From the NCBI RefSeq assembly GCF_009208585.1, contig NZ_WFLN01000012.1:1-64000 (forward strand): a stretch of 64,000 nucleotides of DNA, given 5' to 3'. Shown one piece after another: positions 1 to 9,735 of the stretch; the first letter of the stretch is position 1, and the number at the start of each line of letters is the position of its first letter. The notes under the pieces are model-generated. The model had not been told where the DNA came from. It saw nothing but the letters and a program-made list of their open reading frames with translations, and did not search any database. Source of the DNA: Fluviispira multicolorata. GTDB taxonomy: Bacteria > Bdellovibrionota_B > Oligoflexia > Silvanigrellales > Silvanigrellaceae. A program made the position numbers and the translations under genes.

Positions 1-1
1 A

Positions 2-61
2 TCAGAAAAAGGTGTTGCCCAATCAATTCGTGAAAGAAAAGTACGGTTGCGAGCCGACTAA
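2..61 (+). CDS. 3' end of an upstream gene (partial)
   Basis: Frame 2 is open from the window edge to a TAA at 59-61 and reads as a basic C-terminus ending RKVRLRAD. A hairpin with a T-run follows four bases later, which is what one expects after a real gene end. Nineteen codons are too few to identify the product. An alternative is chance openness in a short edge fragment. Confidence 0.35.
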   Translation, partial: SEKGVAQSIRERKVRLRAD

Positions 62-64
62 TAT

Positions 65-97
65 AATTAAAAAAGCCACTATCGTGTTTTTTTAATT
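65..97 (+). terminator. Rho-independent terminator-like hairpin
   Basis: AATTAAAAAA at 65-74 pairs with TTTTTTAATT at 88-97. The stem continues with CAC/GTG around a TATC loop after a small bulge. It lies directly after the stop at 59-61. A second, GC-richer hairpin (CTCGCCCC at 137-144 with GGAGCGAG at 149-156, one mismatch, TAAA loop) lies between this and the protease stop at 175 and could end the converging protease transcript. Confidence 0.45.
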
Positions 98-174
98 CCT
101 CGTCCACTTCGCCGACAATGGATCAATTGGCCTTGACTCGCCCCTAAAGGAGCGAGAATGCGGCCTTGCTCTGT

Positions 175-1968
175 TCATTCAAGAGCTCTTGGAACTGTTA
201 CACCATAAGTACAGGAAGTGTTATAAGCATATGCAATTTTATCTATTTGTTCTTGAGAATAATGCATATCTTTAGCAGCATCAATAATTGCTTGGGCAGC
301 TCCCTTTTGATTTGTCGAACGGATTGTTTTAGAGAGACCATTTAAAAAAACCGCATCCATTAATTTAGCTCCAAGTCTATCGCGCGCATCCAAATTACAA
401 GAAGACCAATACTGCCCTGCCGTGTGAGGAGAGCCTGTGTTGACGACATCCTTTGGATAAGTGCGACCAATATTCCAATTTGTCACACGTCCGCCCCAAA
501 ATGGATTGTGCCCATCCCAACGCATAACCCAATTGTACTCAGTGTCAGTTGATTTCCATTTGCTTTCATTAACATCTCGCAGATATCCCCCTGCTAAATA
601 ATCTCCTGTACCTTCACCCATTCCATTTTGACCGTCATTCCCTGCATTTCCATGAGTGAGCCAATCATGAATACCGTGCCCTAATTCATGGATGACAACT
701 GCTACATCTTCCGCATCATCAACTCCGCCCTGACCGAAAGCAAGCTTTCCTGCGCTTGGAATATAATGAGAATTATCTTCTCCACTCAACCCATGAGGGT
801 CAAAAAGGACTCCACCTTTGTATTGAAATGGCATTACTTTTACATTTAAAGTTTCATTTACATAACGCATATATGAATCAATTGCATAATATGCATTGAC
901 GCCATCGAAATACAAATTCGTTCTTGTGAAATCAAAATTTTGTTGAGGCTGCACTGGACAAGCTTTGTCTTGTGGACTTTCAAAATCTCCGCAAACTGCG
1001 TATTGTCCGGCAAGTGAGTAATTTCCGTCCTTAAAAGTTACGTCTTCTAAAGTAACATTCACACGAGCTGCTGTAAGTTCAGGAGAATCTGTTGGAGTTT
1101 GTTTGATATTGGATGAACTAGAGTTTGCAGTATTGTCGACAAATCCAATATCACCGTATTTCTTTCCTGCAAGCGCAAGAGGATCTGCTTTAAAAACTTG
1201 CGCACTGCCTTTTGCATGAAGTTCTTTATTTTCTGCACGAAGTATTTTTCCAGTAACAGCATCTACAATTACTTCCCAATCACCTTTGGGGCCATCATTC
1301 GGAGTCAATCTGACTTGCCAAGCATCATATTGACTTGCATCAGTTGATTTATAAATCACAAGATCAGCTTTTTTAAAATTTAATCTATTAACTCCAAGAT
1401 GCTTTTTAGCAAGTTGAATAGCTTGATTCATATTTATAATTTTTGCACTGCTAAATTTAGTTTTGGCAAGACCTGTTACTGTATTGCTTGCGACAAATGT
1501 TACTTTACCATCATAAGTTACAGTAACAGCAATTTCGCTTCCATAAACCGAAACTCCATTAATACGTTGTTCAAAGCGAACAACTGAAAACTTTTCATTT
1601 AAACGTGTAGAGGTCACTTCTAATTCAGAAATCTCTTCAGCGCTCAAACCAAATTTACTTGAATTTATCTTTAAATATTCAAGTGCAATTGAGATTGATG
1701 ATTTTTCTCTGTTTTCTGGCTCACTCAAAGCACTTACCAATTGAAAATTTGTGGTCTTAAAATTTGTATCAGAGACAATTTCAGCTATTCCATCTGTTCT
1801 ATACAGTCCTCCCTCATTTTCTATTAAAGTAGGTAATGGACTCACTCCAATTGTAAGAGAACTTGTCAAATTATTTGATTTCTGAGGAATTTCTGCTCCT
1901 GCAGATAAAGTCACAAAAGTAAACAAAGAAGAACTGATCAATGCTAAAGACATCTTATTCATATTCAT
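175..1968 (-). CDS. Secreted FTP/PepSY zinc metallopeptidase (M4/M36-like)
   Basis: Secreted zinc endopeptidase made as a pro-enzyme, 597 residues. Residues 1-25 form a signal peptide ending in SAGA. Residues about 85-160 match the FTP propeptide (RFEQRINGVSVYG) and about 170-245 the PepSY inhibitory domain. The catalytic part has HELGH at 427-431 and a GEGTGDY motif whose E452 would be the third zinc ligand, the arrangement of gluzincins. The sequence after HELGH resembles M36/fungalysin-like bacterial enzymes more than classic thermolysin. The ATG at 1968 is preceded by GGAG at 1978-1981 with good spacing. The gene stands alone, divergent from the secreted protein at 2502. Peptidase class is confident; substrate and exact family are not. 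Confidence 0.85.
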   Translation of the reverse strand: MNMNKMSLALISSSLFTFVTLSAGAEIPQKSNNLTSSLTIGVSPLPTLIENEGGLYRTDGIAEIVSDTNFKTTNFQLVSALSEPENREKSSISIALEYLKINSSKFGLSAEEISELEVTSTRLNEKFSVVRFEQRINGVSVYGSEIAVTVTYDGKVTFVASNTVTGLAKTKFSSAKIINMNQAIQLAKKHLGVNRLNFKKADLVIYKSTDASQYDAWQVRLTPNDGPKGDWEVIVDAVTGKILRAENKELHAKGSAQVFKADPLALAGKKYGDIGFVDNTANSSSSNIKQTPTDSPELTAARVNVTLEDVTFKDGNYSLAGQYAVCGDFESPQDKACPVQPQQNFDFTRTNLYFDGVNAYYAIDSYMRYVNETLNVKVMPFQYKGGVLFDPHGLSGEDNSHYIPSAGKLAFGQGGVDDAEDVAVVIHELGHGIHDWLTHGNAGNDGQNGMGEGTGDYLAGGYLRDVNESKWKSTDTEYNWVMRWDGHNPFWGGRVTNWNIGRTYPKDVVNTGSPHTAGQYWSSCNLDARDRLGAKLMDAVFLNGLSKTIRSTNQKGAAQAIIDAAKDMHYSQEQIDKIAYAYNTSCTYGVTVPRALE

Positions 1969-2311
1969 TCAAAATTTCTCCAAGTGATAATTGCGTGCTT
2001 ACAAAAACCAAGAAATTTGGTCTAAATTCTTTTATTGAATATAAATGTAACAATTTAATATTACACTCGTAGCAGTCTATATTTTGACTGCATAGTCTGT
2101 TATTTGTTGTATTATTTTTAAATATAATTATTCAAAACAATATAAATTATTTTTAACTTTTAATTAAATTTATTTATAATTTTATATATATTATTAAAAA
2201 TAAGTATTAGCTCATTAGTTTTTAATAAATAAAAATAAATTGTTTACGTGCCTTTAAAACATATAAATATTAGTAATATTTAATATATATAATATTAATT
2301 AAAAAAGAGTA

Positions 2312-2340
2312 TTGACATTTTAATTTTTATATGAAATAAA
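2312..2340 (+). promoter_or_regulatory. Candidate sigma-70-type promoter for the 2502 gene
   Basis: A perfect TTGACA (2312-2317) is followed after 17 bases by AATAAA (2335-2340), a four-of-six match to TATAAT. Transcription from here would give a 5' leader of about 155 bases. The 1969-2501 gap is extremely A/T-rich, so chance matches are likely; apart from this I see no feature in it. Confidence 0.3.
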
Positions 2341-2501
2341 AAAAATAATCGTTATGGTTTAATTTTTATTACTTCATAATGAACTAATATTTTTATTCCT
2401 CTCTAATAAATAAAAAGCTTTACACTTACCTAATAAGTTAAAATATTTTCTAATATTTCATTAATTTTTATTTAGTTCTAATTTAATAAAAGGAATTTTC
2501 T

Positions 2502-5306
2502 ATGCAAAAAATAATAATCTCTTCATCCCTGCTCTTTATTTCATATTCTTCATCAGCTTCATCATTTGTTTCAGCCTTTGACTCAACTTATAAGTCAATA
2601 TCTGAAACACTTACTGATTCAGCATTTGAATCAAATATAATTACTCCAACTAATTGCAACTCTATTTCAGAATTTTTTGGAAAATGTAAAAATTTAGGGA
2701 CGACAGATCAAGCCTCTATTGCAGAAAAAGATTGGGAAAATTTTAATATATTTAAAGATAGATTCGAAAATTTTAAAAATAAAAACGAAATTTTTATTAC
2801 AAAAATAAATGAAATTCCAAAGAATCATGTCTCAAAATCTATATTTAAACAATTTGAGCATTACTATGCAAAGCTCCATGTCATTAATGAAATTGATAGT
2901 AAATTTATTTGGAATAATTTTAAAATAAATTCCGTAAATGAATTATTTACTGATACTGTAAATCAATTAGCTATATTATTAAACCACGGAGAAAACCAAT
3001 TTGTTGAATCTATTATAAGTGGTTATTTTAAAAAATTTCCAACAATATTTCGGAGTATTGAATTTAACTATTGGTATAAATCGTATTGGCCCGCTTATAG
3101 CGAAAAATGGGGTGGCTTTGGTCCAAATTATTATCAAAAGAGTACTTACTCTTTAGCAAATTATGGATATCTTTCCCAATATATAGAAAAATCAAATGAA
3201 GACGATTATGATTTTACCCAAACAGAAAAAGAATTTTATGCTAAATGGAATAATTGGAATACTCAACCTTCTTCTGAGACAAAGACTAAAAAAGTATATT
3301 ATAAATTTAAATACAAAGAAGATCCAGATATTATATCAAAATATTTAGGAATTATGAATAAAAAAGAAGTAATCTCAATAATTAAAAATGAAATTAAAAA
3401 AAGAGAAACTATTGAAATTATTAAAAATAAAATAGTTGAGTTTCCATCAGCAATTTTTAAAACATTATTAGCAATGGAACTGGCAGATGAATCTGAACAT
3501 GACAAGGCAAAATTGAAAAAAAATCAATTCAAATTGAATAGTTTATTTTTAGATTTTCTCCCTAAAACTACCAAAGTTATTTCAAAATTATCTAATAAAT
3601 GTTTGTCATATACAAAAGCAATAAATAATGACGCCAAAAATTTGATCAATGTGATGCCTAGCAAGAAAAAGGAATACATTAATGCAAATATTAAATCATG
3701 TATTCCTCATGATCTATCACAAGAATTTATAATATTTCCAATAGATTCTGCTGCAATTGAATTTATGATTGCTTCTGCTAATGAAAAAGGGAAATGCTTA
3801 AGCCCTTTTAATTCGCCTCATCAATTCGAGTTCATAACCTGCAATATAAAGGATTCAGATCAGAAATGGATATTTGAAAAACAAAATAATATTAATATAA
3901 TTAAAAATAGCAACTTAAAATATGATTTTTTAGAAAATGATCTTGAAGAAATTTATCATATTTTTAAAGACAAGGCTGAATATGACTTGAGTCAAGATCT
4001 ACAATGGATAACCCCTACTTCAGGGAAAAATAATTTCTACTTAAAATCTTTAGCTCTTGGAAATTTAGCATATAGTCAATCTGGATGGGATAATGGATTT
4101 AAAATTAAAAAAGATTTACCCAATATTTTATATGCTTATTTATTTATTCAAAAATATTCTTTACCTACCCTTCCTAATGCAAAAAAATTTATAAATAAAA
4201 TAAAAACATCCAGATGGTTTGACACTCTCCAACCCGAAGTAAAAAGCTTTATTAGTTCTTTACCAAATAAAACATCTCTGCCTGATATATCAAAAATTAA
4301 TAATTTATTTACCTCTCTAAAATTACAAAAATTTAGCATTGGTGAATTAAACAGAGATACAGATCTTAAAGAAATTCATTTTTATTCAGACCAAAATAAT
4401 ATACATAAATTAAACTTATTTGTAAGAAATTTTACAGAAAATCCCTCATCTAAAGGTTTTTCTTACCCCAATGAAGCAAAGTCTAACAATTACTTTACTT
4501 ACCTAGGCAACGTAGATATCAATCAAAGCAAACAAAATATTATAAATATTTTTAATATATTACACAAAATCAAAACTCTAACATTAGAATACAAATTCTT
4601 ATCATTAGTAAACCCAAAGGTAATAATTCAACTCAATTCTATAGTAAATCAAATGAAAAGTGCTCAATATAATTTGAAAGAGGAACTTAATTTACAGTCT
4701 TCAAAAATTAATAGAGGAACAAAAACTAATAATAATATTTTAGGAAATCTTACCTCACCAATTGTAAAAATTATAAATAATCCTTTACCTCCACCATTGC
4801 CATTATTATCTGTTTCTTCACGAGATTCTGGATATTCCTATTTAACTGAATATGAATATATGGATATGAACCCTTCAGTCCCAATTCAAAATAATCCTCC
4901 TTCTAATATTGGCTCATCGATTGCATCAAACAATACTTCGATTATTTCTCCTGAAGGGGGAGGAGGATATCTTAGAATGGATGGTGGAGAAGGATATATA
5001 AAAGACCAATATCTAATAGAAAGATTAAAAGATTTTGATGAATTTGAAGATCTTGATGCAATGGAATACCAAGAAGTATTAAAGGATTATGGAGACGGAG
5101 TGCACGACACTGGGGAAGGAATGCGGGATTATGGAGATGGAATGAACGATTATTTATATGAATTTGAAAATGCAGTTAACATGGGTGAAGATGCGAATGA
5201 AGCATTAAATATGCTCGATTCAACTCCTATCACTACTTCGTCAACAACAGTGGCAATTGGAGGAGCTTCTGTTGCTACATTATTATCAGTTATTTCCATT
5301 TTATAA
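2502..5306 (+). CDS. Secreted 934-residue protein with QxW-like motif, tyrosine motifs and hydrophobic tail
   Basis: I do not recognise this protein as a whole. Residues 1-20 are a signal peptide rich in Ser. Around C432 to Q454-K-W there is a segment like one ricin-B (QxW) lectin unit (CLSP, then DSDQKW). Residues about 762-772 are proline-rich (PLPPPLPLL). The segment after this is rich in tyrosines and contains two YxxM motifs, YMDM at 786-789 and YLRM at 823-826. Residues 862-882 hold three heptads of the form D-(Y/T)-G-(D/E)-G-(V/M)-x. The last 20 residues are hydrophobic and could anchor the C-terminus. Start: ATG at 2502 after AGGAAT. It is monocistronic and very A/T-rich. It could be a surface adhesin or a host-directed effector; neither role is shown. 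Confidence 0.75.
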   Translation: MQKIIISSSLLFISYSSSASSFVSAFDSTYKSISETLTDSAFESNIITPTNCNSISEFFGKCKNLGTTDQASIAEKDWENFNIFKDRFENFKNKNEIFITKINEIPKNHVSKSIFKQFEHYYAKLHVINEIDSKFIWNNFKINSVNELFTDTVNQLAILLNHGENQFVESIISGYFKKFPTIFRSIEFNYWYKSYWPAYSEKWGGFGPNYYQKSTYSLANYGYLSQYIEKSNEDDYDFTQTEKEFYAKWNNWNTQPSSETKTKKVYYKFKYKEDPDIISKYLGIMNKKEVISIIKNEIKKRETIEIIKNKIVEFPSAIFKTLLAMELADESEHDKAKLKKNQFKLNSLFLDFLPKTTKVISKLSNKCLSYTKAINNDAKNLINVMPSKKKEYINANIKSCIPHDLSQEFIIFPIDSAAIEFMIASANEKGKCLSPFNSPHQFEFITCNIKDSDQKWIFEKQNNINIIKNSNLKYDFLENDLEEIYHIFKDKAEYDLSQDLQWITPTSGKNNFYLKSLALGNLAYSQSGWDNGFKIKKDLPNILYAYLFIQKYSLPTLPNAKKFINKIKTSRWFDTLQPEVKSFISSLPNKTSLPDISKINNLFTSLKLQKFSIGELNRDTDLKEIHFYSDQNNIHKLNLFVRNFTENPSSKGFSYPNEAKSNNYFTYLGNVDINQSKQNIINIFNILHKIKTLTLEYKFLSLVNPKVIIQLNSIVNQMKSAQYNLKEELNLQSSKINRGTKTNNNILGNLTSPIVKIINNPLPPPLPLLSVSSRDSGYSYLTEYEYMDMNPSVPIQNNPPSNIGSSIASNNTSIISPEGGGGYLRMDGGEGYIKDQYLIERLKDFDEFEDLDAMEYQEVLKDYGDGVHDTGEGMRDYGDGMNDYLYEFENAVNMGEDANEALNMLDSTPITTSSTTVAIGGASVATLLSVISIL

Positions 5307-5333
5307 CTAATAAAATATTATTTAAAAGTGAAT

Positions 5334-6014
5334 TTAAATAAAAAATGTTAAGAAATTTTGAACTTGCAATGCTTGGGTTGCACCTGGGGTATTTGTAATA
5401 CCTGTTGTGACAGCGGAAAATAATTCTGTGATTGGATTTGTACTACTCACATTGGAAGCAATAGCAGAGTTTAGCGTAGCGACAACCAACGCAGTTTGTG
5501 CCGCAGTCCAAGGAGTTCCTGCACGTAACAAAGCAAGTAATTCTTCAAGCTGTAACAATAAATATAAATTAATAAACATAGCTTGTACAAATTGCATATC
5601 ACTTGATAAACCTGCAGCAGGAATAAGTGCCATTGAATTAACTGCCAATTGCATTTGACTTAAAACAAATGCAGTTGGATTCGGCAAAATAGCACCCGTA
5701 AAACCAAAAGGATCAGTATTGATATTATAAGAGCTTGAACTTGTAACTGCAGTAATGAGAACTTGAAAAATAATAACTCCACCTTGAGCGGCATAACAAG
5801 AAGCAAGCAAAGAACGAGCTGTGTAATTTGTGGAATCAGATGCTAAGATCTTTTCAAGTTTTGTTTGGGCAGAAGAGTAATTTCCATTTTGCATATCGAT
5901 TTCTGCTTGTTCTTGATAGTTTTGCGAAGAAAACGAAGAGAGTATATTACCACTACAAGATAAAGTATTCATTAATAGAGAAAATAATATTAATAATGAA
6001 AATAACCGCTTCAT
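5334..6014 (-). CDS. TPR-containing lipoprotein
   Basis: 226 residues. The N-terminus is a lipoprotein signal with the lipobox Leu-Ser-Cys at C20. Residues about 33-68 look like a TPR pair (QEQAEIDMQNGNYSSA, then ARSLLASCYAAQGG). The rest is Ala/Leu-rich and helical, without a recognised family. Its ATG overlaps the stop of the upstream barrel gene by four bases (ATGA at 6011-6014), so the two are translationally coupled and probably act together at the outer membrane. Function unknown. Confidence 0.7.
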   Translation of the reverse strand: MKRLFSLLILFSLLMNTLSCSGNILSSFSSQNYQEQAEIDMQNGNYSSAQTKLEKILASDSTNYTARSLLASCYAAQGGVIIFQVLITAVTSSSSYNINTDPFGFTGAILPNPTAFVLSQMQLAVNSMALIPAAGLSSDMQFVQAMFINLYLLLQLEELLALLRAGTPWTAAQTALVVATLNSAIASNVSSTNPITELFSAVTTGITNTPGATQALQVQNFLTFFI

Positions 6015-7126
6015 AATTCAAACCCTAAAGAAACAAAATATACTTGTCTTCCTAATATTCCAGCCTGATAGTTTCCAGCATCTTTTGTATATGATCCTGC
6101 CTCAATTCTCATTAAGAATAAATTTAAGACAACTCCATAAGATGGCCAGCCTTGTAAATAACCAAAACCAACTCCAAAAATACGGGTTATTAAAAGCTTA
6201 CAACCCATATAAACTTTTTTAGGCAAATCTTCTCCATACACATCGGTAATATCTCGATAATCAATAGCACAGTGCAACGCATTGGTTTCATCATGCAGAG
6301 CAAACCCCATACCTGCATTATAAGTTTGCAGCCAAGGGGGCACTCCTCCTGTAAAAGTTGTGTTACCTAAATCAGAAACAACTCCTGCAAGCCGCACATC
6401 AAAATACTTTGAACGCTTTTGTAAAGTAACACCAATATCTGTTGAAATGCCGCTTCCTCTTTTTATTGAGTTTAAAACTTTATCCTGAGCTTGGCTCACA
6501 TTTAAAATATCATTCACACCAAGATCGGTATTTATTTCTGCATTGTAAATATATTTAGGTCCCACTCCGATTGCTAAGATATCAGCAAATTGAGTGCTCA
6601 TAGAGGTTGCAATACCTGCAAAACCGTTGTTTCGTAAATGAATTTCTGGTAACCCAAGAGTTCCAAACTCGCGCCCTTCCACATCGATTTTAGCAACTGC
6701 AAAACCCGCCATTCCAAAATTTGAAGTGATGACACCTGCAGCATTGTCTAATCCAAAATGAACAGGTTTTTTAACGACATCTGTCAATAAATTTTGTAAT
6801 TGGGTTGCATTGAAATTGCCTGCGGCTGTTACAGCATCTTTTGCAAATGAAATGGTATCAGCCCCAATGCTCACCGTACTCCGTAAAAATGTCCAACGAA
6901 AAATTCCTTCACCAAATGCTGGTAAACTTGGATTTGAAAATAAAACCCCTTCTTGGGTGGCACGTGTCATACTCGCTCCACCACTTGCAAGATCAAATGG
7001 GTTTTGATAAATTGGAGCAGATTTTTTTAAACTTGATGTATCAAGTGCTTTCATTTCCACTATAAATAAATAGTTTATTAGAATAAAAAGAATTATTTTT
7101 ATTTTTAAATAAACAAACCTTTTCAA
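6011..7126 (-). CDS. Putative outer-membrane beta-barrel protein (PorV/TraF-like style)
   Basis: 371 residues. It starts at TTG 7124-7126, because only this start keeps the hydrophobic signal peptide (residues about 8-26); an ATG inside would remove it. The mature part opens with a segment typical of surface barrels (PFDLASGGASMTRA, then NPSLPAFGEG) and continues as alternating Gly/aromatic strands to a C-terminus ending SLGFEL. Proteins of this look are outer-membrane channels or secretion-associated barrels; the family is not certain. It is the first gene of a two-gene unit with the TPR lipoprotein that overlaps its stop. Confidence 0.65.
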   Translation of the reverse strand: MKRFVYLKIKIILFILINYLFIVEMKALDTSSLKKSAPIYQNPFDLASGGASMTRATQEGVLFSNPSLPAFGEGIFRWTFLRSTVSIGADTISFAKDAVTAAGNFNATQLQNLLTDVVKKPVHFGLDNAAGVITSNFGMAGFAVAKIDVEGREFGTLGLPEIHLRNNGFAGIATSMSTQFADILAIGVGPKYIYNAEINTDLGVNDILNVSQAQDKVLNSIKRGSGISTDIGVTLQKRSKYFDVRLAGVVSDLGNTTFTGGVPPWLQTYNAGMGFALHDETNALHCAIDYRDITDVYGEDLPKKVYMGCKLLITRIFGVGFGYLQGWPSYGVVLNLFLMRIEAGSYTKDAGNYQAGILGRQVYFVSLGFEL

Positions 7127-7218
7127 GAATTCTTATTTCCTATTATTCATTTTAGATATTGAAACCTGTGATTTCATCGGTTAGTTTTGCTTTGATCTAA
7201 AAAGGAGAAGAGTCATTT

Positions 7219-7791
7219 ATGGAACAAGATTTAAACCAATTACAAAATAAAAGTCCTTTCGCAACAATAACAGCATATAGAGGAATCCTACCTAAAATTC
7301 CAAATTCTGTATTTCTTGCTGATGGCGCCCGTATTATTGGCGATGTTGAGTTTGGTGAAAACTGTAGTGTTTGGTTTAATGCCGTCGTACGTGCTGATGT
7401 CCATTTTATAAAAGTCGGAGAAAATACTAATATTCAAGATGGAGCCGTCATACACTGCACTTTCCAAAAAAACCCGACTCATATTGCAAAAAATGTGAGT
7501 ATTGGTCACCTCGCCATCCTTCATGGCTGCAGCGTAGAAGAAGGTTGTCTTATTGGAATGGGTGCAACCATTATGGATGAAGTTGTGGTTGGCAGAGAAT
7601 CGATAGTTGGTGCTGGTAGCTTAATTACCCAAGGAACACAAATTCCACCACGCAGCCTCGTCATAGGCTCACCTGCAAAAGTCGTTAGAATGGTTTCTGA
7701 CGAAGAATACAATAAAATTCTTGCCACGACTTTTCGCTACCTAGAATACGCAAAAGGCTATAATTTCAGTAATATATCTAAAAAATCATAA
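7219..7791 (+). CDS. Gamma-carbonic anhydrase-like left-handed beta-helix protein
   Basis: 190 residues, the usual length of the YrdA/PaaY group. The hexapeptide-repeat left-handed beta-helix runs from about residue 30 to 150 (GDVEFGENCSVWFNAVVRAD, then the VGRESIVGAGS coil). The three zinc-binding histidines of the gamma-carbonic anhydrase fold are present as H79 (AVIHC), H97 (IGHLA) and H102 (ILHGC). The end GSPAKVVR is typical of the family. AAAGGAG at 7199-7205 lies upstream of the ATG. Many relatives show no measurable carbonic anhydrase activity, so metal binding is more certain than the reaction. Confidence 0.85.
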   Translation: MEQDLNQLQNKSPFATITAYRGILPKIPNSVFLADGARIIGDVEFGENCSVWFNAVVRADVHFIKVGENTNIQDGAVIHCTFQKNPTHIAKNVSIGHLAILHGCSVEEGCLIGMGATIMDEVVVGRESIVGAGSLITQGTQIPPRSLVIGSPAKVVRMVSDEEYNKILATTFRYLEYAKGYNFSNISKKS

Positions 7792-7854
7792 AATCTACGA
7801 GAAGGACTTGCAAAGTCATTTCAAAGACGTTATAGCTTCAACCACTCTTCACAA

Positions 7855-7929
7855 GGTGCTGTGGCGGAGCGGCTACGCAAACGATTGCAAATCGTTTTCA
7901 CATCGGTTCAAATCCGATCGGCACCTCCA
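7855..7929 (+). tRNA. tRNA-Cys (anticodon GCA)
   Basis: A full cloverleaf can be drawn. The acceptor GGTGCTG (7855-7861) pairs with CGGCACC (7919-7925), one G:U. The anticodon stem AACGA/TCGTT encloses TTGCAAA with GCA at 7887-7889. The T stem ATCGG/CCGAT is perfect around TTCAAAT. The discriminator is T7926 and CCA is encoded at 7927-7929. GCA with a U73 discriminator is the tRNA-Cys identity set. It stands alone between two protein genes. Confidence 0.95.
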
Positions 7930-8096
7930 TTTCTCCCGAAAACTCATTTCTAAATTGACATGCCGAATTTACTTATAAATCTTCCTAAGTAGATGCATAA
8001 AATTTTATAATTAAAAAATAATTCCTTTGACACAATTGCTTTTTTATTTTTCATAAATTAAAATCGCTCTAAAAGATAACAATTATCGAGAGCAAT

Positions 8097-8834
8097 ATGA
8101 AAAAATATACTTTAATAATATCAATTCTCATTTTTTTATCTATAAATAATAAGATTTTTGGCAAAAATCAAATCTATTTAATCACTGGAAATGATTTTAC
8201 ACCCTATAGTGATGAAAAGCTAAAAGAAGGGGGAATGTATACCTACATTGTCAAAGAAATATTTAAACGTCTCAATTTAAATTTTAAAATCGAATATTTA
8301 CCTTGGGCTCGTGGATATGAAATAGTAAAAAGAAATAAAGCCGATGCAACATTTCCATATGCAATTACAGAGCAAAGAAAAAAGGAAGTAAAGTATTCTA
8401 CCGTAAGTCTTATTAGTGGAAAAATATTTATCTATGCAAATATAAAGCACAAAAACAAAAAAAATGTGGACGACTTTAAAAATAAAATATTTTGTAATCC
8501 AATTGGATATTATGTTGAGTCTGCAATTCAAAAAGTAATTGATAAAGATGAATTAAAAGTAATTACTAAATTTGATGCAAAATCCTGCTTAACAGCAATA
8601 CTAAAAGGAGAGGCTGACTTTATGGCCTCAAATGAAGGCTATATTAAAAGCATATCTATTAAAGCAATGCTTGAGCTAAATAAAATTGTTCCTATTGGTG
8701 AAGCATTAAATGAAATGAAATTATTTATAATATTCAAAAAAGAAACAGATGATAATTTTATCATAAAATTTGATAAAGAAGCAAAAAAATTTATGGCAAC
8801 AGAAGAATATAAAAGAATTATAGAATCTTATTAG
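8097..8834 (+). CDS. Periplasmic solute-binding protein, family 3-like
   Basis: 245 residues with a signal peptide (about 1-22). The mature part follows the small extracellular solute-binding fold: TGNDFTPYSDEKLKEGG near the start, then EIFKRLNLNFKIEYLPWARGYE, a KADATFPYAIT segment, and a second lobe with ILKGEADFMASNEG. This is the pattern of amino-acid-type binding proteins that occur without a transporter, where the ligand is often unclear. No permease or ATPase is adjacent. Its stop overlaps the converging hydrolase gene by four bases. TTGACA at 8027-8032 may be part of its promoter, but no good -10 follows. Confidence 0.75.
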   Translation: MKKYTLIISILIFLSINNKIFGKNQIYLITGNDFTPYSDEKLKEGGMYTYIVKEIFKRLNLNFKIEYLPWARGYEIVKRNKADATFPYAITEQRKKEVKYSTVSLISGKIFIYANIKHKNKKNVDDFKNKIFCNPIGYYVESAIQKVIDKDELKVITKFDAKSCLTAILKGEADFMASNEGYIKSISIKAMLELNKIVPIGEALNEMKLFIIFKKETDDNFIIKFDKEAKKFMATEEYKRIIESY

Positions 8835-9538
8835 AAACTTTCTCGTAAAAATTCTGTAACATAAAAATCAGTTCTTTTATCAGCTATATAATTATATGCA
8901 GTTGCAGCATTGCCAGCAGCATCTGCGTTTGTAAAGGCATGTGTACTTTGTCCGTATGAAATAAAAGTAAAATCGGCATTACATGCAATCATTTCTTCAT
9001 GAAAATTTTTTATATCAGAGTCAGGTACCATACCATCACGAGCCCCATTTAAAATAAGTATTTTAGGCATTTTTTTACTTGATGGAACTCTTAATTGAGA
9101 AGTTAATAAACCGTGAATACTAATGACCCCTTTTAAACCTTCACTCATGCGAGCAAGCTTTAAAGAAACAGCTCCACCAAAACAATAACCTATTGAAAAT
9201 AAATTATCATTATTGACTAAAGGATTTTTCTTTAACATATCATATGCAATAAATATTTTTTTCTGAAATACTTCTTCATTTTCTATGGCAGAGTGCATAA
9301 GTTTTCCAGAATCTTCAAAAGAACTTCCTATTTTTTGTTCTCCATACAAGTCAGCAACAAAAACAACAGCGCCTAAATTTGCCCATTTTTCCGCTACTCT
9401 TTTTTGTCTTGCATTTACACCCCAAAAATCAGTGAACATAAGAATTCCTGGAAGTTTCCTTCCTTCTGACTTTGGTTCAACCACATATCCTCGACAAACT
9501 GTCTCATCCACACGATAATCAATATTATAAGATTTCAT
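8831..9538 (-). CDS. Dienelactone hydrolase family protein
   Basis: 235 residues, an alpha/beta-hydrolase of the usual dienelactone hydrolase length. The nucleophile elbow is GYCFGG with Cys instead of Ser, the hallmark of this family. The acid is in NGARDGMVP and the histidine in QSTHAFT. An FTDFWGVN segment near the N-terminus fits the oxyanion region. Family members hydrolyse lactones or small esters; with no catabolic genes nearby the real substrate cannot be read off. Cytoplasmic, no signal peptide. Confidence 0.85.
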   Translation of the reverse strand: MKSYNIDYRVDETVCRGYVVEPKSEGRKLPGILMFTDFWGVNARQKRVAEKWANLGAVVFVADLYGEQKIGSSFEDSGKLMHSAIENEEVFQKKIFIAYDMLKKNPLVNNDNLFSIGYCFGGAVSLKLARMSEGLKGVISIHGLLTSQLRVPSSKKMPKILILNGARDGMVPDSDIKNFHEEMIACNADFTFISYGQSTHAFTNADAAGNAATAYNYIADKRTDFYVTEFLRESF

Positions 9539-9735
9539 AAAAATATTTTCCTTTTTTTAATTTAACCACAAATATTATATACTAATTATAAAAATATAAA
9601 AACAGAGTGTGATTCATATTCGATTGCAAATTATCATTGACACTTTTATTTATCAAGAGCCCCCACTTTTAAAAACAGAGCAAAAATAATATATTTATTT
9701 AAGATAAATCGATGAAATCTTAATAAGGATATCGA

